A stretch of 64,000 nt of DNA from Eubacteriales bacterium (GTDB lineage Bacteria; Bacillota; Clostridia; Lachnospirales; Lachnospiraceae). A program made the translations under genes and the position numbers. Below, one piece after another: positions 17,872 through 27,211 of the stretch (position 1 is the stretch's first letter; every line of letters starts with the position of its first letter). Where the stretch lies: positions 36,395 to 100,394 of the forward strand of contig JAUNCI010000002.1 in the NCBI GenBank assembly GCA_030526665.1. The letters run 5' to 3'. Below the pieces are notes generated by a model that had not been told where the DNA came from, did not search any database, and worked only from the letters and a program-made list of their open reading frames with translations.

Positions 17872-18351
17872 ATGGAAATCAGAATTCTATCAGTAGGAAA
17901 AATAAAAGAAAAATATTTAAATGCCGGCATTGATGAATATGCAAAGAGATTATCCAGATATTGTAAATTATCTTTTGTACAGGTTCCTGATGAAAAAACT
18001 CCTGATCATGCTTCGGATGCATTAAATGCGCAGATCAAGCAGACAGAAGGCGTAAGGCTTTTAAAGCATATCAAAGAATCTGATTATGTGATTGCGTTGG
18101 CAATTGACGGAAAAATGCCGGATTCAGTAGAACTGTCCAAAAAGATTGAAAATCTGGGAATTGCCGGAGAGAGTACGATCGACTTTGTTATTGGCGGTTC
18201 ACTGGGGCTTTGTGAGGAAGTTTTAAATCGTGCGGATGAAAAAATTTCTTTTTCAAAGATGACTTTTCCGCATCAGTTAATGCAGATGATTTTACTGGAG
18301 CAGATATACAGAAGCTTCAGAATTATGAAAAATGAACCTTATCATAAATAA
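17872..18351 (+). CDS. rlmH: 23S rRNA (pseudouridine-1915 N3)-methyltransferase RlmH
   Basis: The 159-residue protein has the standard length and ends of the SPOUT methyltransferase RlmH: start MEIRILSVGKIKEKY and C-terminal YRSFRIMKNEPYHK. The knot region DFVIGGSLGLCEEV binds S-adenosylmethionine. It methylates pseudouridine 1915 in helix 69 of 23S rRNA. It sits 15 bases after ftsK in an apparent long housekeeping operon. Confidence 0.97.
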   Translation: MEIRILSVGKIKEKYLNAGIDEYAKRLSRYCKLSFVQVPDEKTPDHASDALNAQIKQTEGVRLLKHIKESDYVIALAIDGKMPDSVELSKKIENLGIAGESTIDFVIGGSLGLCEEVLNRADEKISFSKMTFPHQLMQMILLEQIYRSFRIMKNEPYHK

Positions 18352-18365
18352 AACGGAGGACATGG

Positions 18366-19313
18366 ATGAGAGAATATCTTTCGCCTATGGAAGGCATAAC
18401 AGGTGATATATATCGTCGGACATATCATAAGTATTTTTATCCGATGGATAAGTACTTTACTCCGTTTCTTACAGCCAAACCTCAGAAAAAATTAAGCACC
18501 AAAGAAATATATGAGGTAGCCCCCTCTTTTAATGAGGGAATCTTTCTGGTTCCTCAGATTCTGGGAAACAATGCGGAAGATTTTATGCATCTTGCCGGAA
18601 TATTAAAAAATGAATACGGATACAGGGAATTAAATCTCAATCTGGGGTGTCCATCCGGAACGGTTACGGCGAAAGGAAAAGGTGCCGGATTTCTCTCAGA
18701 TCCTATGAAACTTGAACGTTTTCTGGATCAGATCTACAGTGCACTGGACGTTAAGCTTTCCATCAAAACACGTATCGGTATTGATGAAGAAGAGGATTGG
18801 GATGATTTATTAAATGTATATCGTAAATTTCCAATCAGTGAACTTATCATACATCCACGCCTGTTAATTGATCATTACAAAGGAACGATTCATTTAGATG
18901 CCTTTCAGAAAGCTTTGGAATCACTCGAAATACCTTTGTGCTACAATGGCGATTTATTTTATAAAAACGATGTCTTTGCTATTCAGGAAAAAATAAAATC
19001 GGTCGATTGCATTATGTATGGAAGAGGTGCAATCCGAAATCCATTTCTTCCCGGAATGGCTCATAGTGATGAAATACCGGATGCATCTTTGTTTGAAGCG
19101 TTTCACGATGAGCTGCTGGATGCTTATTCCGAACGTTTGTCCGGAGATCGAAATGTACTGTTTCGAATGAAAGAACTTTGGGCATACTGGGGCAAATACT
19201 TTATTGATTGTGATAAACAATTAAAGAAAATCCGAAAATCACAGAAAATCAGTGAATATAAGGTAATTGCCCTGAATCTGATTCGTAATTGTGAAATGAA
19301 AGGAGATCATTAA
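18366..19313 (+). CDS. tRNA-dihydrouridine synthase family protein
   Basis: The 315-residue flavoenzyme has the Dus barrel: SPMEGITGDIYR at the N-terminus, NLNLGCPSGTVTAKGKGAG near residue 94 with the catalytic cysteine, and MYGRGAIRNPFLP near residue 218 for FMN phosphate binding. Dus enzymes reduce uridines in tRNA D-loops with NADPH. GGAGGA at 18355-18360 precedes ATG 18366. It is somewhat short and divergent from DusA/B/C, so no subtype is assigned. Confidence 0.9.
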   Translation: MREYLSPMEGITGDIYRRTYHKYFYPMDKYFTPFLTAKPQKKLSTKEIYEVAPSFNEGIFLVPQILGNNAEDFMHLAGILKNEYGYRELNLNLGCPSGTVTAKGKGAGFLSDPMKLERFLDQIYSALDVKLSIKTRIGIDEEEDWDDLLNVYRKFPISELIIHPRLLIDHYKGTIHLDAFQKALESLEIPLCYNGDLFYKNDVFAIQEKIKSVDCIMYGRGAIRNPFLPGMAHSDEIPDASLFEAFHDELLDAYSERLSGDRNVLFRMKELWAYWGKYFIDCDKQLKKIRKSQKISEYKVIALNLIRNCEMKGDH

Positions 19314-19871
19314 GTGAGTATCCTGTTTAATCAAGAAAAATTTGATGAATATATTACAGAATTTCCTGTTTTTGAATATCGATTGATTGATACTGCAGAT
19401 ATACAGGTACAGAAGCGTGTTCGTGATATCTGTAAAAATGAATGTGTACGCTATGGTTCTACATGGGCCTGTCCGCCGGCAGTAGGTACGCTTGAGGAAT
19501 GCAAAGAGAGAATTCAGAACTATGATCAGGCGATTTTTTTCTCCAGTGTTGCGGAAGTCAGTGACATTATGAATATGGAGGAGATGCTGAAAACTCGTCG
19601 TGCACACGAAGAATTAACCTCCTCGTTAGGCGAGTTTTTGGAAAAAGAGGGATATCAGATCTTCATTCTTTCAACGGAGTCCTGCGATTTATGTGCCGAC
19701 TGTGCATATAAACATAACGAACCATGCAGACATCCGGAATATATGCATCCATGTCTGGAAAGTCATGGTGTAGTGGTTCAGGAAATCGTTGAGCAGCAGG
19801 AAATGGAATATAATCTTGGCGGAAACACAATTTTATGGTTTTCTATGATTTGTTTTCGAAACAAAGAGTAA
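19314..19871 (+). CDS. DUF2284 metal-binding protein
   Basis: The 185-residue protein is cysteine-rich: CKNECVRYGSTWACPP in the first half and CDLCADCAYKHNEPCRHP in the second, a pattern of the DUF2284 (predicted metal-binding) family that suggests an iron-sulfur or zinc site. Its function is unknown. The start is GTG 19314 directly after the dus stop, with AAAGGAG upstream, so the two are cotranscribed and probably coupled. No transport or membrane segment is visible. Confidence 0.8.
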   Translation: MSILFNQEKFDEYITEFPVFEYRLIDTADIQVQKRVRDICKNECVRYGSTWACPPAVGTLEECKERIQNYDQAIFFSSVAEVSDIMNMEEMLKTRRAHEELTSSLGEFLEKEGYQIFILSTESCDLCADCAYKHNEPCRHPEYMHPCLESHGVVVQEIVEQQEMEYNLGGNTILWFSMICFRNKE

Positions 19872-19913
19872 AATACGGAAATATTTGTATAAAAAAATTT
19901 AGAAAGGGATTTT

Positions 19914-20936
19914 ATGGCCGGAAACATTTGTGAATTAAAAGTAGAAATTCCTGCAAATCAGCAGGCCAATATCTTTGGTCAGTTTGATGAGCATCTTAAA
20001 TTAATAGAAAAGACGTTGAACGTTTCGTTGATTTCCCGTGAAGATCAGCTGAAGATTCTGGGACCTGAGACAGCTGCCGAGAAAGCAAAAGCGGTTATTC
20101 AGGAGTTGACCAGACTTGCACTTCGTGGAAATACGATTACACGTCAGAATACTTCTTATGCATTAGCTCTTTCTATGGAAGAAAAGACAGGTGCCTTAAC
20201 CGAAATCGACAGAGATTTTATTTGTAATACGATACAGGGACGACCGATTAAACCGAAAACGATCGGTCAGAAAGAGTATGTTGACAGTATACGTAAAAAA
20301 ATGATCGTATTTGGAATTGGTCCTGCCGGTACGGGTAAAACGTATCTGGCTATGGCAATGGCTGTTACCGCATTTCGTAATGAGGAAGTTAGCCGTATTA
20401 TCCTTACAAGACCGGCAATCGAGGCCGGCGAAAAGCTTGGATTTCTGCCCGGGGATTTACAGAGCAAGGTTGATCCATATCTTCGTCCATTATACGATGC
20501 TTTGTACCAGATCATGGGGGCAGACAGTTTTGCAAAAAATATGGAACGTGGACTGATTGAAGTGGCGCCGCTTGCATATATGCGAGGACGTACGCTGGAT
20601 AATGCTTATATTATTCTGGATGAAGCACAGAATACAACGCCTGCTCAGATGAAAATGTTCCTTACACGAATTGGATTTGGTTCTAAAGTCATTGTTACAG
20701 GTGATATTTCACAGAAGGATTTACCGAAAGATGCGGTTTCCGGTCTGGATGTGGCAATGAAAGTACTTTCCAAAATCGATGATATCGCTTTCTGTAAATT
20801 AACAAGTAAAGACGTTGTTAGACATCCACTGGTACAGCAGATCGTTCAGGCTTATGACAATTATGAGAAAAAACAAAAACCGGAACGTACAGAACGAACA
20901 GGGCGTAAAACTCTTACGGACAGGAGAAAAAAATGA
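19914..20936 (+). CDS. phoH: PhoH family ATPase
   Basis: The 340-residue protein has an N-terminal KH-like region (about 1-100) and a PhoH P-loop ATPase domain with Walker A GPAGTGKT near residue 138, LTRPAIEAGEKLGFLPGDL and Walker B IILDEAQN. The tail is basic (KKQKPERTERTGRKT). PhoH is paired with YbeY in many Firmicutes, and here the genes overlap by four bases (ATGA), pointing to a shared RNA-maturation role. AGAAAGGG precedes ATG 19914. Confidence 0.94.
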   Translation: MAGNICELKVEIPANQQANIFGQFDEHLKLIEKTLNVSLISREDQLKILGPETAAEKAKAVIQELTRLALRGNTITRQNTSYALALSMEEKTGALTEIDRDFICNTIQGRPIKPKTIGQKEYVDSIRKKMIVFGIGPAGTGKTYLAMAMAVTAFRNEEVSRIILTRPAIEAGEKLGFLPGDLQSKVDPYLRPLYDALYQIMGADSFAKNMERGLIEVAPLAYMRGRTLDNAYIILDEAQNTTPAQMKMFLTRIGFGSKVIVTGDISQKDLPKDAVSGLDVAMKVLSKIDDIAFCKLTSKDVVRHPLVQQIVQAYDNYEKKQKPERTERTGRKTLTDRRKK

Positions 20937-21427
20937 CAATTCAGATTGAAAAAGAAACAGACCTTTCCTTTGATATTGACTATGAAAAATTAGCAAATCT
21001 TGTAGCAAATAAGGTTTTAGACTATGAAAATTGTCCTTATGAAGCGCAGGTTGAACTGGTACTAACGGATAATACGGAAATTCATCGTGTTAACAAGGAA
21101 TTCCGAGAAATTGACCGACCGACCGATGTGCTGTCATTTCCTATGGTTCCGTTTGAATCTCCGGCAGATTATGCTATTTTAGAAGAGGATGATTCTCTTT
21201 TTGACATGGATTCAGGTGAACTGCTGCTTGGAGATATCATGATTTCCGTCGAAAAAGTATATGAGCAGGCAAATGAGTACGGACATAGCATTGAACGCGA
21301 ATTTTGTTTTTTAGTTGCACACAGCATGCTTCATTTACTTGGATATGATCATATGACACCGGAAGAAGCGGCAGTCATGGAAGCAAAGCAGAAAGAAATT
21401 CTGGAACAGCTTGGTATTACCAGATAA
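20933..21427 (+). CDS. ybeY: Endoribonuclease YbeY (rRNA maturation factor)
   Basis: The 164-residue metalloprotein carries the zinc motif HSMLHLLGYDH (H-x3-H-x5-H) near residue 125 and the upstream REIDRPTDVLSFPM signature. YbeY takes part in 16S rRNA 3'-end maturation and ribosome quality control. The start codon overlaps the phoH stop (ATGA), so translation is coupled. The 108 bases after it show no clear terminator hairpin and only a partial promoter for proB. Confidence 0.96.
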   Translation: MTIQIEKETDLSFDIDYEKLANLVANKVLDYENCPYEAQVELVLTDNTEIHRVNKEFREIDRPTDVLSFPMVPFESPADYAILEEDDSLFDMDSGELLLGDIMISVEKVYEQANEYGHSIEREFCFLVAHSMLHLLGYDHMTPEEAAVMEAKQKEILEQLGITR

Positions 21428-21535
21428 TGAGAGAATTCTAATTTTTTTCTAAACATTATTAAGGACATGGAAATTTCATAGACGTAAGATATAATTAGGT
21501 GTATGATACTTTAGATAAGATGGAGCTTTATATAA

Positions 21536-22393
21536 ATGAATACTAGAGAAGCGTTAAAAGATAAGAAACGAATTGTTATTAAAATCGGATCTTCATCTTT
21601 GACACATTCCGAAACAGGTCGCCTGAATCTTCGAAAGCTTGAAGTTCTGGTTAGAGAAATCAGTGATCTTCGTAATCAGGGAAAAGAAGTGGTTCTGGTA
21701 TCTTCCGGTGCAATTGCAGTTGGTTCTGCTGTTTTGGGAATGAATGGAAAACCAAAGGAACTTAAGAAAAAACAGGCCTGTGCGGCAATCGGTCAGGCAA
21801 AGCTGATGATGATCTATCAGAAATTGTTTTCTGAATATAATCAGACTGCGGCACAGATTCTCATGACGAAAAATACGATCGTAAATGATTCTAACAGAGA
21901 AAACGTATTAAATACATATAATCAGCTGCTTGATTTTGGTGTGATTCCAATTGTGAATGAGAATGACTCGATCTCTACATATGAAATTGAGACATTGGAG
22001 CAATTTGGTGATAACGACACTTTAAGTGCGGTTGTTGCAGCTCTGATTCAAGCGGATGTATTGATATTAATGTCTGATATTGATGGATTATTTACGGACG
22101 ATCCAAATAAAAATCCGGATGCAAAATTCATCGAGACAGTAGAAGAACTTGATGAACATTTATTGCAGATGGGAAAAGGATCCAGTACCAGTAATGTCGG
22201 TACCGGAGGTATGCAGACAAAACTGACAGCTGCACAAATTGCAACTGCTGCAGGTACGGATATGGTGATTGCAAATGGAAAGGATTTCCATAACATTCAT
22301 CGTATTCTGGAAGGAAAAGCTTGTGGAACCTTATTTGTAGGAAATGCAATTGAATCCTTTGACCTGATCGATTATATCAGAAAACTTTTATAA
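21536..22393 (+). CDS. proB: Glutamate 5-kinase
   Basis: The 285-residue amino-acid kinase starts with KIGSSSLTHSETGRLN and carries VSSGAIAVG, NENDSIST and GTGGMQTKLTAA, the ProB set. It phosphorylates glutamate in the first step of proline synthesis. The C-terminal PUA domain of longer ProB proteins is absent, a form seen in many Firmicutes. No proA follows, although the two are often adjacent; the next gene is DUF896. GGAG at 21522-21525 precedes ATG 21536. A -10-like TATAAT at 21490-21495 lies upstream without a good -35. Confidence 0.95.
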   Translation: MNTREALKDKKRIVIKIGSSSLTHSETGRLNLRKLEVLVREISDLRNQGKEVVLVSSGAIAVGSAVLGMNGKPKELKKKQACAAIGQAKLMMIYQKLFSEYNQTAAQILMTKNTIVNDSNRENVLNTYNQLLDFGVIPIVNENDSISTYEIETLEQFGDNDTLSAVVAALIQADVLILMSDIDGLFTDDPNKNPDAKFIETVEELDEHLLQMGKGSSTSNVGTGGMQTKLTAAQIATAAGTDMVIANGKDFHNIHRILEGKACGTLFVGNAIESFDLIDYIRKLL

Positions 22394-22410
22394 AAATTCA
22401 GGAGAATTAT

Positions 22411-22632
22411 ATGACAGAAGAAAAAATTAAACGTATTAATGAACTCGCACATAAATCGAAATCAGTTGGACTCACTGAAGAAGAAAAAAAAGAACAGGCG
22501 ATGCTTAGACAGGAATTCCTGCAAAGCGTCAGAATGAATCTTCGAGCACAGCTGGACAATATTGATATGCAGGAAAAAGATGGTTCTATCGTAAATCTTG
22601 GAGAAAAGTATGGACACAAAAAAAGAAATTAG
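22411..22632 (+). CDS. DUF896 (YnzC/UPF0291) family small protein
   Basis: The 73-residue protein begins MTEEKIKRINELAHKSK and contains GLTEEEKKEQAMLRQEFL, the two-helix signature of DUF896. B. subtilis YnzC is the structural prototype. Its role is unknown, although some relatives are SOS-regulated. The end overlaps the start of the next gene by 23 bases. Confidence 0.92.
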   Translation: MTEEKIKRINELAHKSKSVGLTEEEKKEQAMLRQEFLQSVRMNLRAQLDNIDMQEKDGSIVNLGEKYGHKKRN

Positions 22633-23182
22633 AAAAATGGTATTCAAGCGCAGAGCAGAGCATACGGATGACGAAATTCAGACTTTGAGCCATTCCGTTT
22701 ATAAGCGTGTATGTGAACAGCCTGAATTCAAAAATGCAGATCGAATTCTGGTCTATGCGGATTATAATCATGAGGTTATGACCGGAGAAATGATTAAAGA
22801 AGCATGGAAACAGGGAAAAGAAGTTGCAGTCCCGAAAGTTGTCGGAAAAGATATGGTATTTTATAAGCTTACGACTTTTTCACAGTTAGAACCGGGATAT
22901 TTTCAAATACCGGAACCGGTTTCCGGAGAAATCGTTGAATGGGAAGATGCATTGATGATTATGCCCGGTGTTGCCTTTACCAAAAATCTGGAACGTGTGG
23001 GATATGGTGGGGGATTTTATGATCGTTATTTGGAAAAACATCAAAATGTAATTCGACTTGCAATTGCATTTGAATTTCAGATGGCTGCGGAAGTACCTAC
23101 GGAGCCGACGGATATTAATCCTCAGCTGTTGGTTACGGAAGCAGCTGTATATCGAAATGCAGCAGAGGAGGTTAAGAAATGA
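22610..23182 (+). CDS. 5-formyltetrahydrofolate cyclo-ligase
   Basis: The 190-residue protein matches the MTHFS family, which converts 5-formyl-THF to 5,10-methenyl-THF with ATP. It has an N-terminal basic helix with KKEIRKMVFKRR, a central VAVPKVVGKDMVFY, and the nucleotide-binding VGYGGGFYDRYL near residue 128. GGAG at 22600-22603 supports ATG 22610 over an upstream in-frame TTG. The start lies inside the DUF896 gene, and the stop overlaps the next start (ATGA at 23179). Confidence 0.92.
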   Translation: MDTKKEIRKMVFKRRAEHTDDEIQTLSHSVYKRVCEQPEFKNADRILVYADYNHEVMTGEMIKEAWKQGKEVAVPKVVGKDMVFYKLTTFSQLEPGYFQIPEPVSGEIVEWEDALMIMPGVAFTKNLERVGYGGGFYDRYLEKHQNVIRLAIAFEFQMAAEVPTEPTDINPQLLVTEAAVYRNAAEEVKK

Positions 23183-26100
23183 TCAAGAGAAGACTTATGC
23201 CGCTTGTACTTGCCGGAATGATTATGATATCCGGCGCAGCATCAGATGTAATGGTATTTGCGGAACAGACGGAAACGGTTACAGACGCCGCTGCAGATAA
23301 TACCGACGCAAATGCTCCGGATGCTTCATCTGAGACAGAAACGCTGCCGGTCGGTACATTGGAAAATCCGATTACGAATGCTGCGGACTTGTACAGTGCA
23401 TTTGAAACTGCGACAGGTACAGAAAATGAACCACAGGAAATTTATATAAAATCAAAAGAACAGGATTCTATGTATGTTCCGATTTTATTAAATAAAACGA
23501 TCAATGTTGGTAGTGAATCTGCTTCGCAGTATATCAGATTAATTGCTGTTGATCAGACGATTATCGGACGTAACATGGATAACGGAGAAAGTTTTCAGGG
23601 ACATTTATTTCAGATAAATAATGGTAGTCTGGAATTTGACGTTACAGATTCCGGTGTTTTAAAAGTAGATGGTACAAATGCATCTTCCAATAAAACGCCT
23701 TCCTTTGGATCACTGGTATCCCTTGAAAACGAAAATGCTAAATTCACATTAAATGATAACGTTGCTTTGACAAATAACTATACTTCAAGTCATGGCGGTG
23801 CGATTTTTAATGGTAAAGGTATCGTAGAATTAAATGGTGGTGTAATTACCGGAAATAGAATTACCACTAATTCATCCAAACAAACTTATGGCGGTGGTAT
23901 TTTAAGTAACGGAAAGGTTGTTGTCCGCGGAAATGCAAAAGTTTCAGGAAATACGAGAACTACCACACAGGGAAATCTGATTACAGATAACATTGCCTTC
24001 AATGGTACTGAAAAATATAAAGATTCTGCTTATCTTGAAATTGCCGGTCCGCTTTCCGGTGATGGAAAACAGCTTGGAATTTCTATCTGCCTTGAGGCAA
24101 AAGATTTGACCGGATCTCAGTTAGTACGTACCGAGAATGCGGATCTGGATCTGGCTGCAAACATTCAGGGAAAAATCAAATATGATTTCGATTCCAAATA
24201 TACAGAAAAAGATGGAAAACTCAGTATTTTAACAGAAGACATCCAGCCATATGGATTAAATACAGAAGGCGTTATTTATAAAGCACCTATGCTGAATAAT
24301 GGCAATGCATCGGAAAATGCTGAGATTCTTCCGCCGGAATGGTTTGACAGAACAAGTGTTGTTCTTACCGGACGTTATTATTGCGAAGCACCGGTAACTA
24401 TTTATGCTCTTGCAAAAGAACATGCAACCGGTATTGAAGATGCCGTTTCACTAAAAGAACTGGTAGACAGCCCAATAAAAGGTGAGATTAATGCGGAAGA
24501 ACATACTTATACTGTAAACTTACAGGATCTGGATGCGAACAAGAATTATACCGTATTTTTCCTTGCTCAAAGTGAAGATGGAGCACTTTCTGTCACAGCA
24601 CAGTTTGATTACAGCAAGTTAAATGAAGGAAGACCGGAACAGAATGGACAGACAAATGCGGAAGTACTGAACGCAGAAGAAATTCAGGATTTATATATCG
24701 ATCTTGTAGCTCCGACACCAACACCGAATCCATCGGTGACTCCGAATCCATCTGTAACACCGGCACCGACCGCGGAACTGATTCCTGGAGCACAATTCAG
24801 CCTGATCGATAAGGATGGTAATGTCTTAAAGGATAAAGACGATGATACCGGAAAAGAAATCACGTGGACATCAAACGCAGATGATAAATTAGAGAATAAA
24901 TGGGTATTATCTCGTGATTTCCTGAAATTTGATACAGTTTACGGTATTCGTGAAGATAAACTTGCGAGTGGTTTGAACAATACATCGAATGAACCTATTT
25001 ACTTTAAATTAGTCAAGAAAACGGATGAAGAAACAGGAAAAGAAAATGTTGTTCTTGTATACACAGACAAAAAAGGTGAAGAAGTTGCTCAGCCTGCGAA
25101 TGTCCTTTATAATTCAGAGAAGAATCTGCTGTCTGTTGTAAATAGTAATACTAAAGTTGAATTCAAGAGAAATGCATACGGTAACAAAGATAAAGTAGAG
25201 ATTATTCCATTGTTTGGTTCGGATGGCAAAGCGGTTGATACCGATAAGAGTGGATCAATACCTGCAATTGAATCAGATGATAAAAACTCTGTGAATTTAA
25301 CGGACGGTGTATATAAGGTTACAGCTACACCTGGTACAGATAAACTGAAAAAAGAAGTATTCTATATTAAAACAAAAGCCGGAAAAATTGATTTTGTTGA
25401 CAGTAAAGGGAAAGACCTGGATAAAGACAAATCAGATAAGCAAAAAAATTATATTTCTGAAAAAGATCAAACAATTACAATCAAATATCGCTATATTATT
25501 AAAATTAAAAAAGTTGATTCTTCAGGGAATGTATTAAAAGAAACAACTACCTATTTGTTACCTAGACAGAAGGCTTATCCTTATAAAAAAGACACTTTAT
25601 CCGGATATCAGCCGGTGTCTGCATTCTCTTTAAAAGTTGCAGAGAATGGAAAATTGACTATTGTAGAAAATAATTCAAAGGTATCCGTTCATGGTAATAC
25701 CGTCACAGTTGAATTTGTGAAAATAACTCCGACTCCCAAACCGGATCCAAAGAGACCAAGTGTGAAAGAAAGTACTCTTACAGGACTGGAATCACCAAAG
25801 GCATTTTATCCAAAAGTTCTGTATCCGTTTACTGTAACCGGTGCCGGTACCGATAATAATGATCCGTATGAGGGTGATTATAAGTGGTACCCGTTCTACT
25901 GGACTACCAAATCAAGCGACATCCCGGATGACGATGCTGAGAATGAGCAGCCGGTTCAGAACTGGAAAATCGGAAACAAAAAAGGTATCAAAGAAGAGAA
26001 GACTTTTAATCTCTATGTATGGTTCCGCAGATACATTTATAGAAACGGACAGTGGGAAAGAGATATGAGATATAATGATGAATATCGTGGTAAACAGAGA

Positions 26101-26382
26101 GTTGTTTATCAGTTCCGATCTTCTAAGGTTGACAAAGACATATTTAATGCTGCATTAAGCGGTACTCCGGTTCCGGACGACGTGATCAGTGATGGCGGAA
26201 TGAATGCCAGCGATGAGGATATGGGAGATGGTGGTACATCAGATAAAAATTCATCATCAAAGGACAAAGCAACTAGTGCAAAAACAGGAGATGATACACC
26301 AATTGGCACAATGATTGCACTGATTGGAGTTGCAATTATTATCATTTGCTTCATTCTGGTATTAAAGAAAAAGAAAAAATAA
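23179..26382 (+). CDS. Large secreted surface protein with beta-helix-like repeats and a KTGD-type C-terminal anchor
   Basis: The 1067-residue protein has a signal peptide (about 1-28, predicted cut after VFA). A Gly/Asn-rich region near residues 195-265 (GGAIFNGKG, GGVITGN, GGGILSNGK) resembles parallel beta-helix or polymorphic-outer-membrane repeats. A Pro/Thr linker (about 511-533, PNPSVTPNPSVTP) leads to Cna/MucBP-like stretches (GAQFSLIDKDGNVL near 536; IIKIKKVDSSGNVLKETT near 773). The C-terminus is AKTGDD (about residue 1034), a membrane segment and five lysines, like a sortase signal without the usual Leu-Pro. GAGGAGG precedes the start, which overlaps the folate gene by four bases. 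I infer a cell-surface adhesin or matrix protein. No enzyme motif is seen. Confidence 0.8.
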   Translation: MIKRRLMPLVLAGMIMISGAASDVMVFAEQTETVTDAAADNTDANAPDASSETETLPVGTLENPITNAADLYSAFETATGTENEPQEIYIKSKEQDSMYVPILLNKTINVGSESASQYIRLIAVDQTIIGRNMDNGESFQGHLFQINNGSLEFDVTDSGVLKVDGTNASSNKTPSFGSLVSLENENAKFTLNDNVALTNNYTSSHGGAIFNGKGIVELNGGVITGNRITTNSSKQTYGGGILSNGKVVVRGNAKVSGNTRTTTQGNLITDNIAFNGTEKYKDSAYLEIAGPLSGDGKQLGISICLEAKDLTGSQLVRTENADLDLAANIQGKIKYDFDSKYTEKDGKLSILTEDIQPYGLNTEGVIYKAPMLNNGNASENAEILPPEWFDRTSVVLTGRYYCEAPVTIYALAKEHATGIEDAVSLKELVDSPIKGEINAEEHTYTVNLQDLDANKNYTVFFLAQSEDGALSVTAQFDYSKLNEGRPEQNGQTNAEVLNAEEIQDLYIDLVAPTPTPNPSVTPNPSVTPAPTAELIPGAQFSLIDKDGNVLKDKDDDTGKEITWTSNADDKLENKWVLSRDFLKFDTVYGIREDKLASGLNNTSNEPIYFKLVKKTDEETGKENVVLVYTDKKGEEVAQPANVLYNSEKNLLSVVNSNTKVEFKRNAYGNKDKVEIIPLFGSDGKAVDTDKSGSIPAIESDDKNSVNLTDGVYKVTATPGTDKLKKEVFYIKTKAGKIDFVDSKGKDLDKDKSDKQKNYISEKDQTITIKYRYIIKIKKVDSSGNVLKETTTYLLPRQKAYPYKKDTLSGYQPVSAFSLKVAENGKLTIVENNSKVSVHGNTVTVEFVKITPTPKPDPKRPSVKESTLTGLESPKAFYPKVLYPFTVTGAGTDNNDPYEGDYKWYPFYWTTKSSDIPDDDAENEQPVQNWKIGNKKGIKEEKTFNLYVWFRRYIYRNGQWERDMRYNDEYRGKQRVVYQFRSSKVDKDIFNAALSGTPVPDDVISDGGMNASDEDMGDGGTSDKNSSSKDKATSAKTGDDTPIGTMIALIGVAIIIICFILVLKKKKK

Positions 26383-26429
26383 AATAATGTAGGAACTATA
26401 AAATCGTGATGATTTATTGTTTAGCATGT

Positions 26430-26463
26430 ACGGACAATGTCAGTTTGGCATTGTCCGTTTTTT
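26430..26463 (+). terminator. Terminator after the large surface protein
   Basis: The perfect 10-bp stem ACGGACAATG / CATTGTCCGT has a 9-base loop and is followed by a run of T. It separates this gene from the sipW operon. Confidence 0.95.
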
Positions 26464-26488
26464 GTCGTTTTTTTACGAACGTATTTAA

Positions 26489-26517
26489 TTGAATTTTCAG
26501 CAGAAGAAACCTATAAT
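26489..26517 (+). promoter_or_regulatory. Promoter of the sipW operon
   Basis: TTGAAT (26489-26494) and TATAAT (26512-26517) are spaced by exactly 17 bases, directly after the preceding terminator. Confidence 0.75.
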
Positions 26518-26529
26518 AATTATATAAAT

Positions 26530-26571
26530 CATATCTTTCTAACATATCTAACACACAAGTATTTCATATCT
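26530..26571 (+). repeat. Three CATATCT direct repeats in the sipW leader
   Basis: CATATCT occurs at 26530-26536, 26543-26549 and 26565-26571, between the predicted transcript start and the ribosome binding site of sipW. The copies could bind a regulator, but in AT-rich DNA they may be chance. Confidence 0.4.
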
Positions 26572-26585
26572 ATGAGGAGTCATTT

Positions 26586-27107
26586 ATGCCAAATCGTTCT
26601 CCGCCAATCAGGATTGTTTGCAAAGTTTTTACACTACTGTTTATTATTACAATTATTATTACATGTCATTTAAATTGTTCATTTCTAATTGTCTTATCAG
26701 GATCTATGGAACCTAAAATACCAACCGGTTCTGTCATCTGTTTACACAAAAATGTACAAAAATTTAATATTGGTGATGTTGTTACATATGAATGCGGCAC
26801 ACCCGTAAATGATCAATATTCCGATTTTTCACATACTGAGTTTGTTACGCACAGAATTTGTGATGTGATCGAAAAAGACAAAAAATCATATTTTCGAACA
26901 AAAGGAGATGCAAATAAAGATCCGGACGGGATTTTAATTACGCCAAATGAGATACAGGGAAAAGTATTATTTGCAATTCCTTATCTGGGATATTGGATCG
27001 TATATTTGCGAACCCATTCCAAAATGATAACAATATTTGTTTTTATTATTTTGAGTACACTGATCTATTTGAACCATTTGGGTATAAGGAAAAAGCAGTA
27101 TTCTTAA
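26586..27107 (+). CDS. sipW: SipW-type (S26B) signal peptidase I
   Basis: The 173-residue membrane protein has an N-terminal membrane segment (about 10-37) ending at the catalytic SGSMEP (Ser40). Next come GDVVTYE, the VTHRI histidine (His89), and KGDANKDPD near residue 105. A second membrane segment closes the C-terminus. Serine plus histidine, rather than serine plus lysine, marks the S26B/SipW type, which processes TasA-family fibre proteins in Bacillus. GAGGAG at 26574-26579 supports ATG 26586. Three genes with SipW-substrate-like signal peptides follow at once, so those are its likely substrates. The symbol is by family. Confidence 0.9.
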   Translation: MPNRSPPIRIVCKVFTLLFIITIIITCHLNCSFLIVLSGSMEPKIPTGSVICLHKNVQKFNIGDVVTYECGTPVNDQYSDFSHTEFVTHRICDVIEKDKKSYFRTKGDANKDPDGILITPNEIQGKVLFAIPYLGYWIVYLRTHSKMITIFVFIILSTLIYLNHLGIRKKQYS

Positions 27108-27211
27108 ATACTTGATTGAAAAGCATTGGAAATGACTGCTAAAGCGAACAATCTTATCAAAATCCATTCAAAAAACAACTGAATATTCTATCACTAAAAA
27201 ATCAATTCTAT

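Noticed and set aside
26530-26571. CATATCT repeats as a small CRISPR
   Set aside because: The repeats are only 7 bases long with unequal short gaps and no cas genes. They are too short for a CRISPR array.
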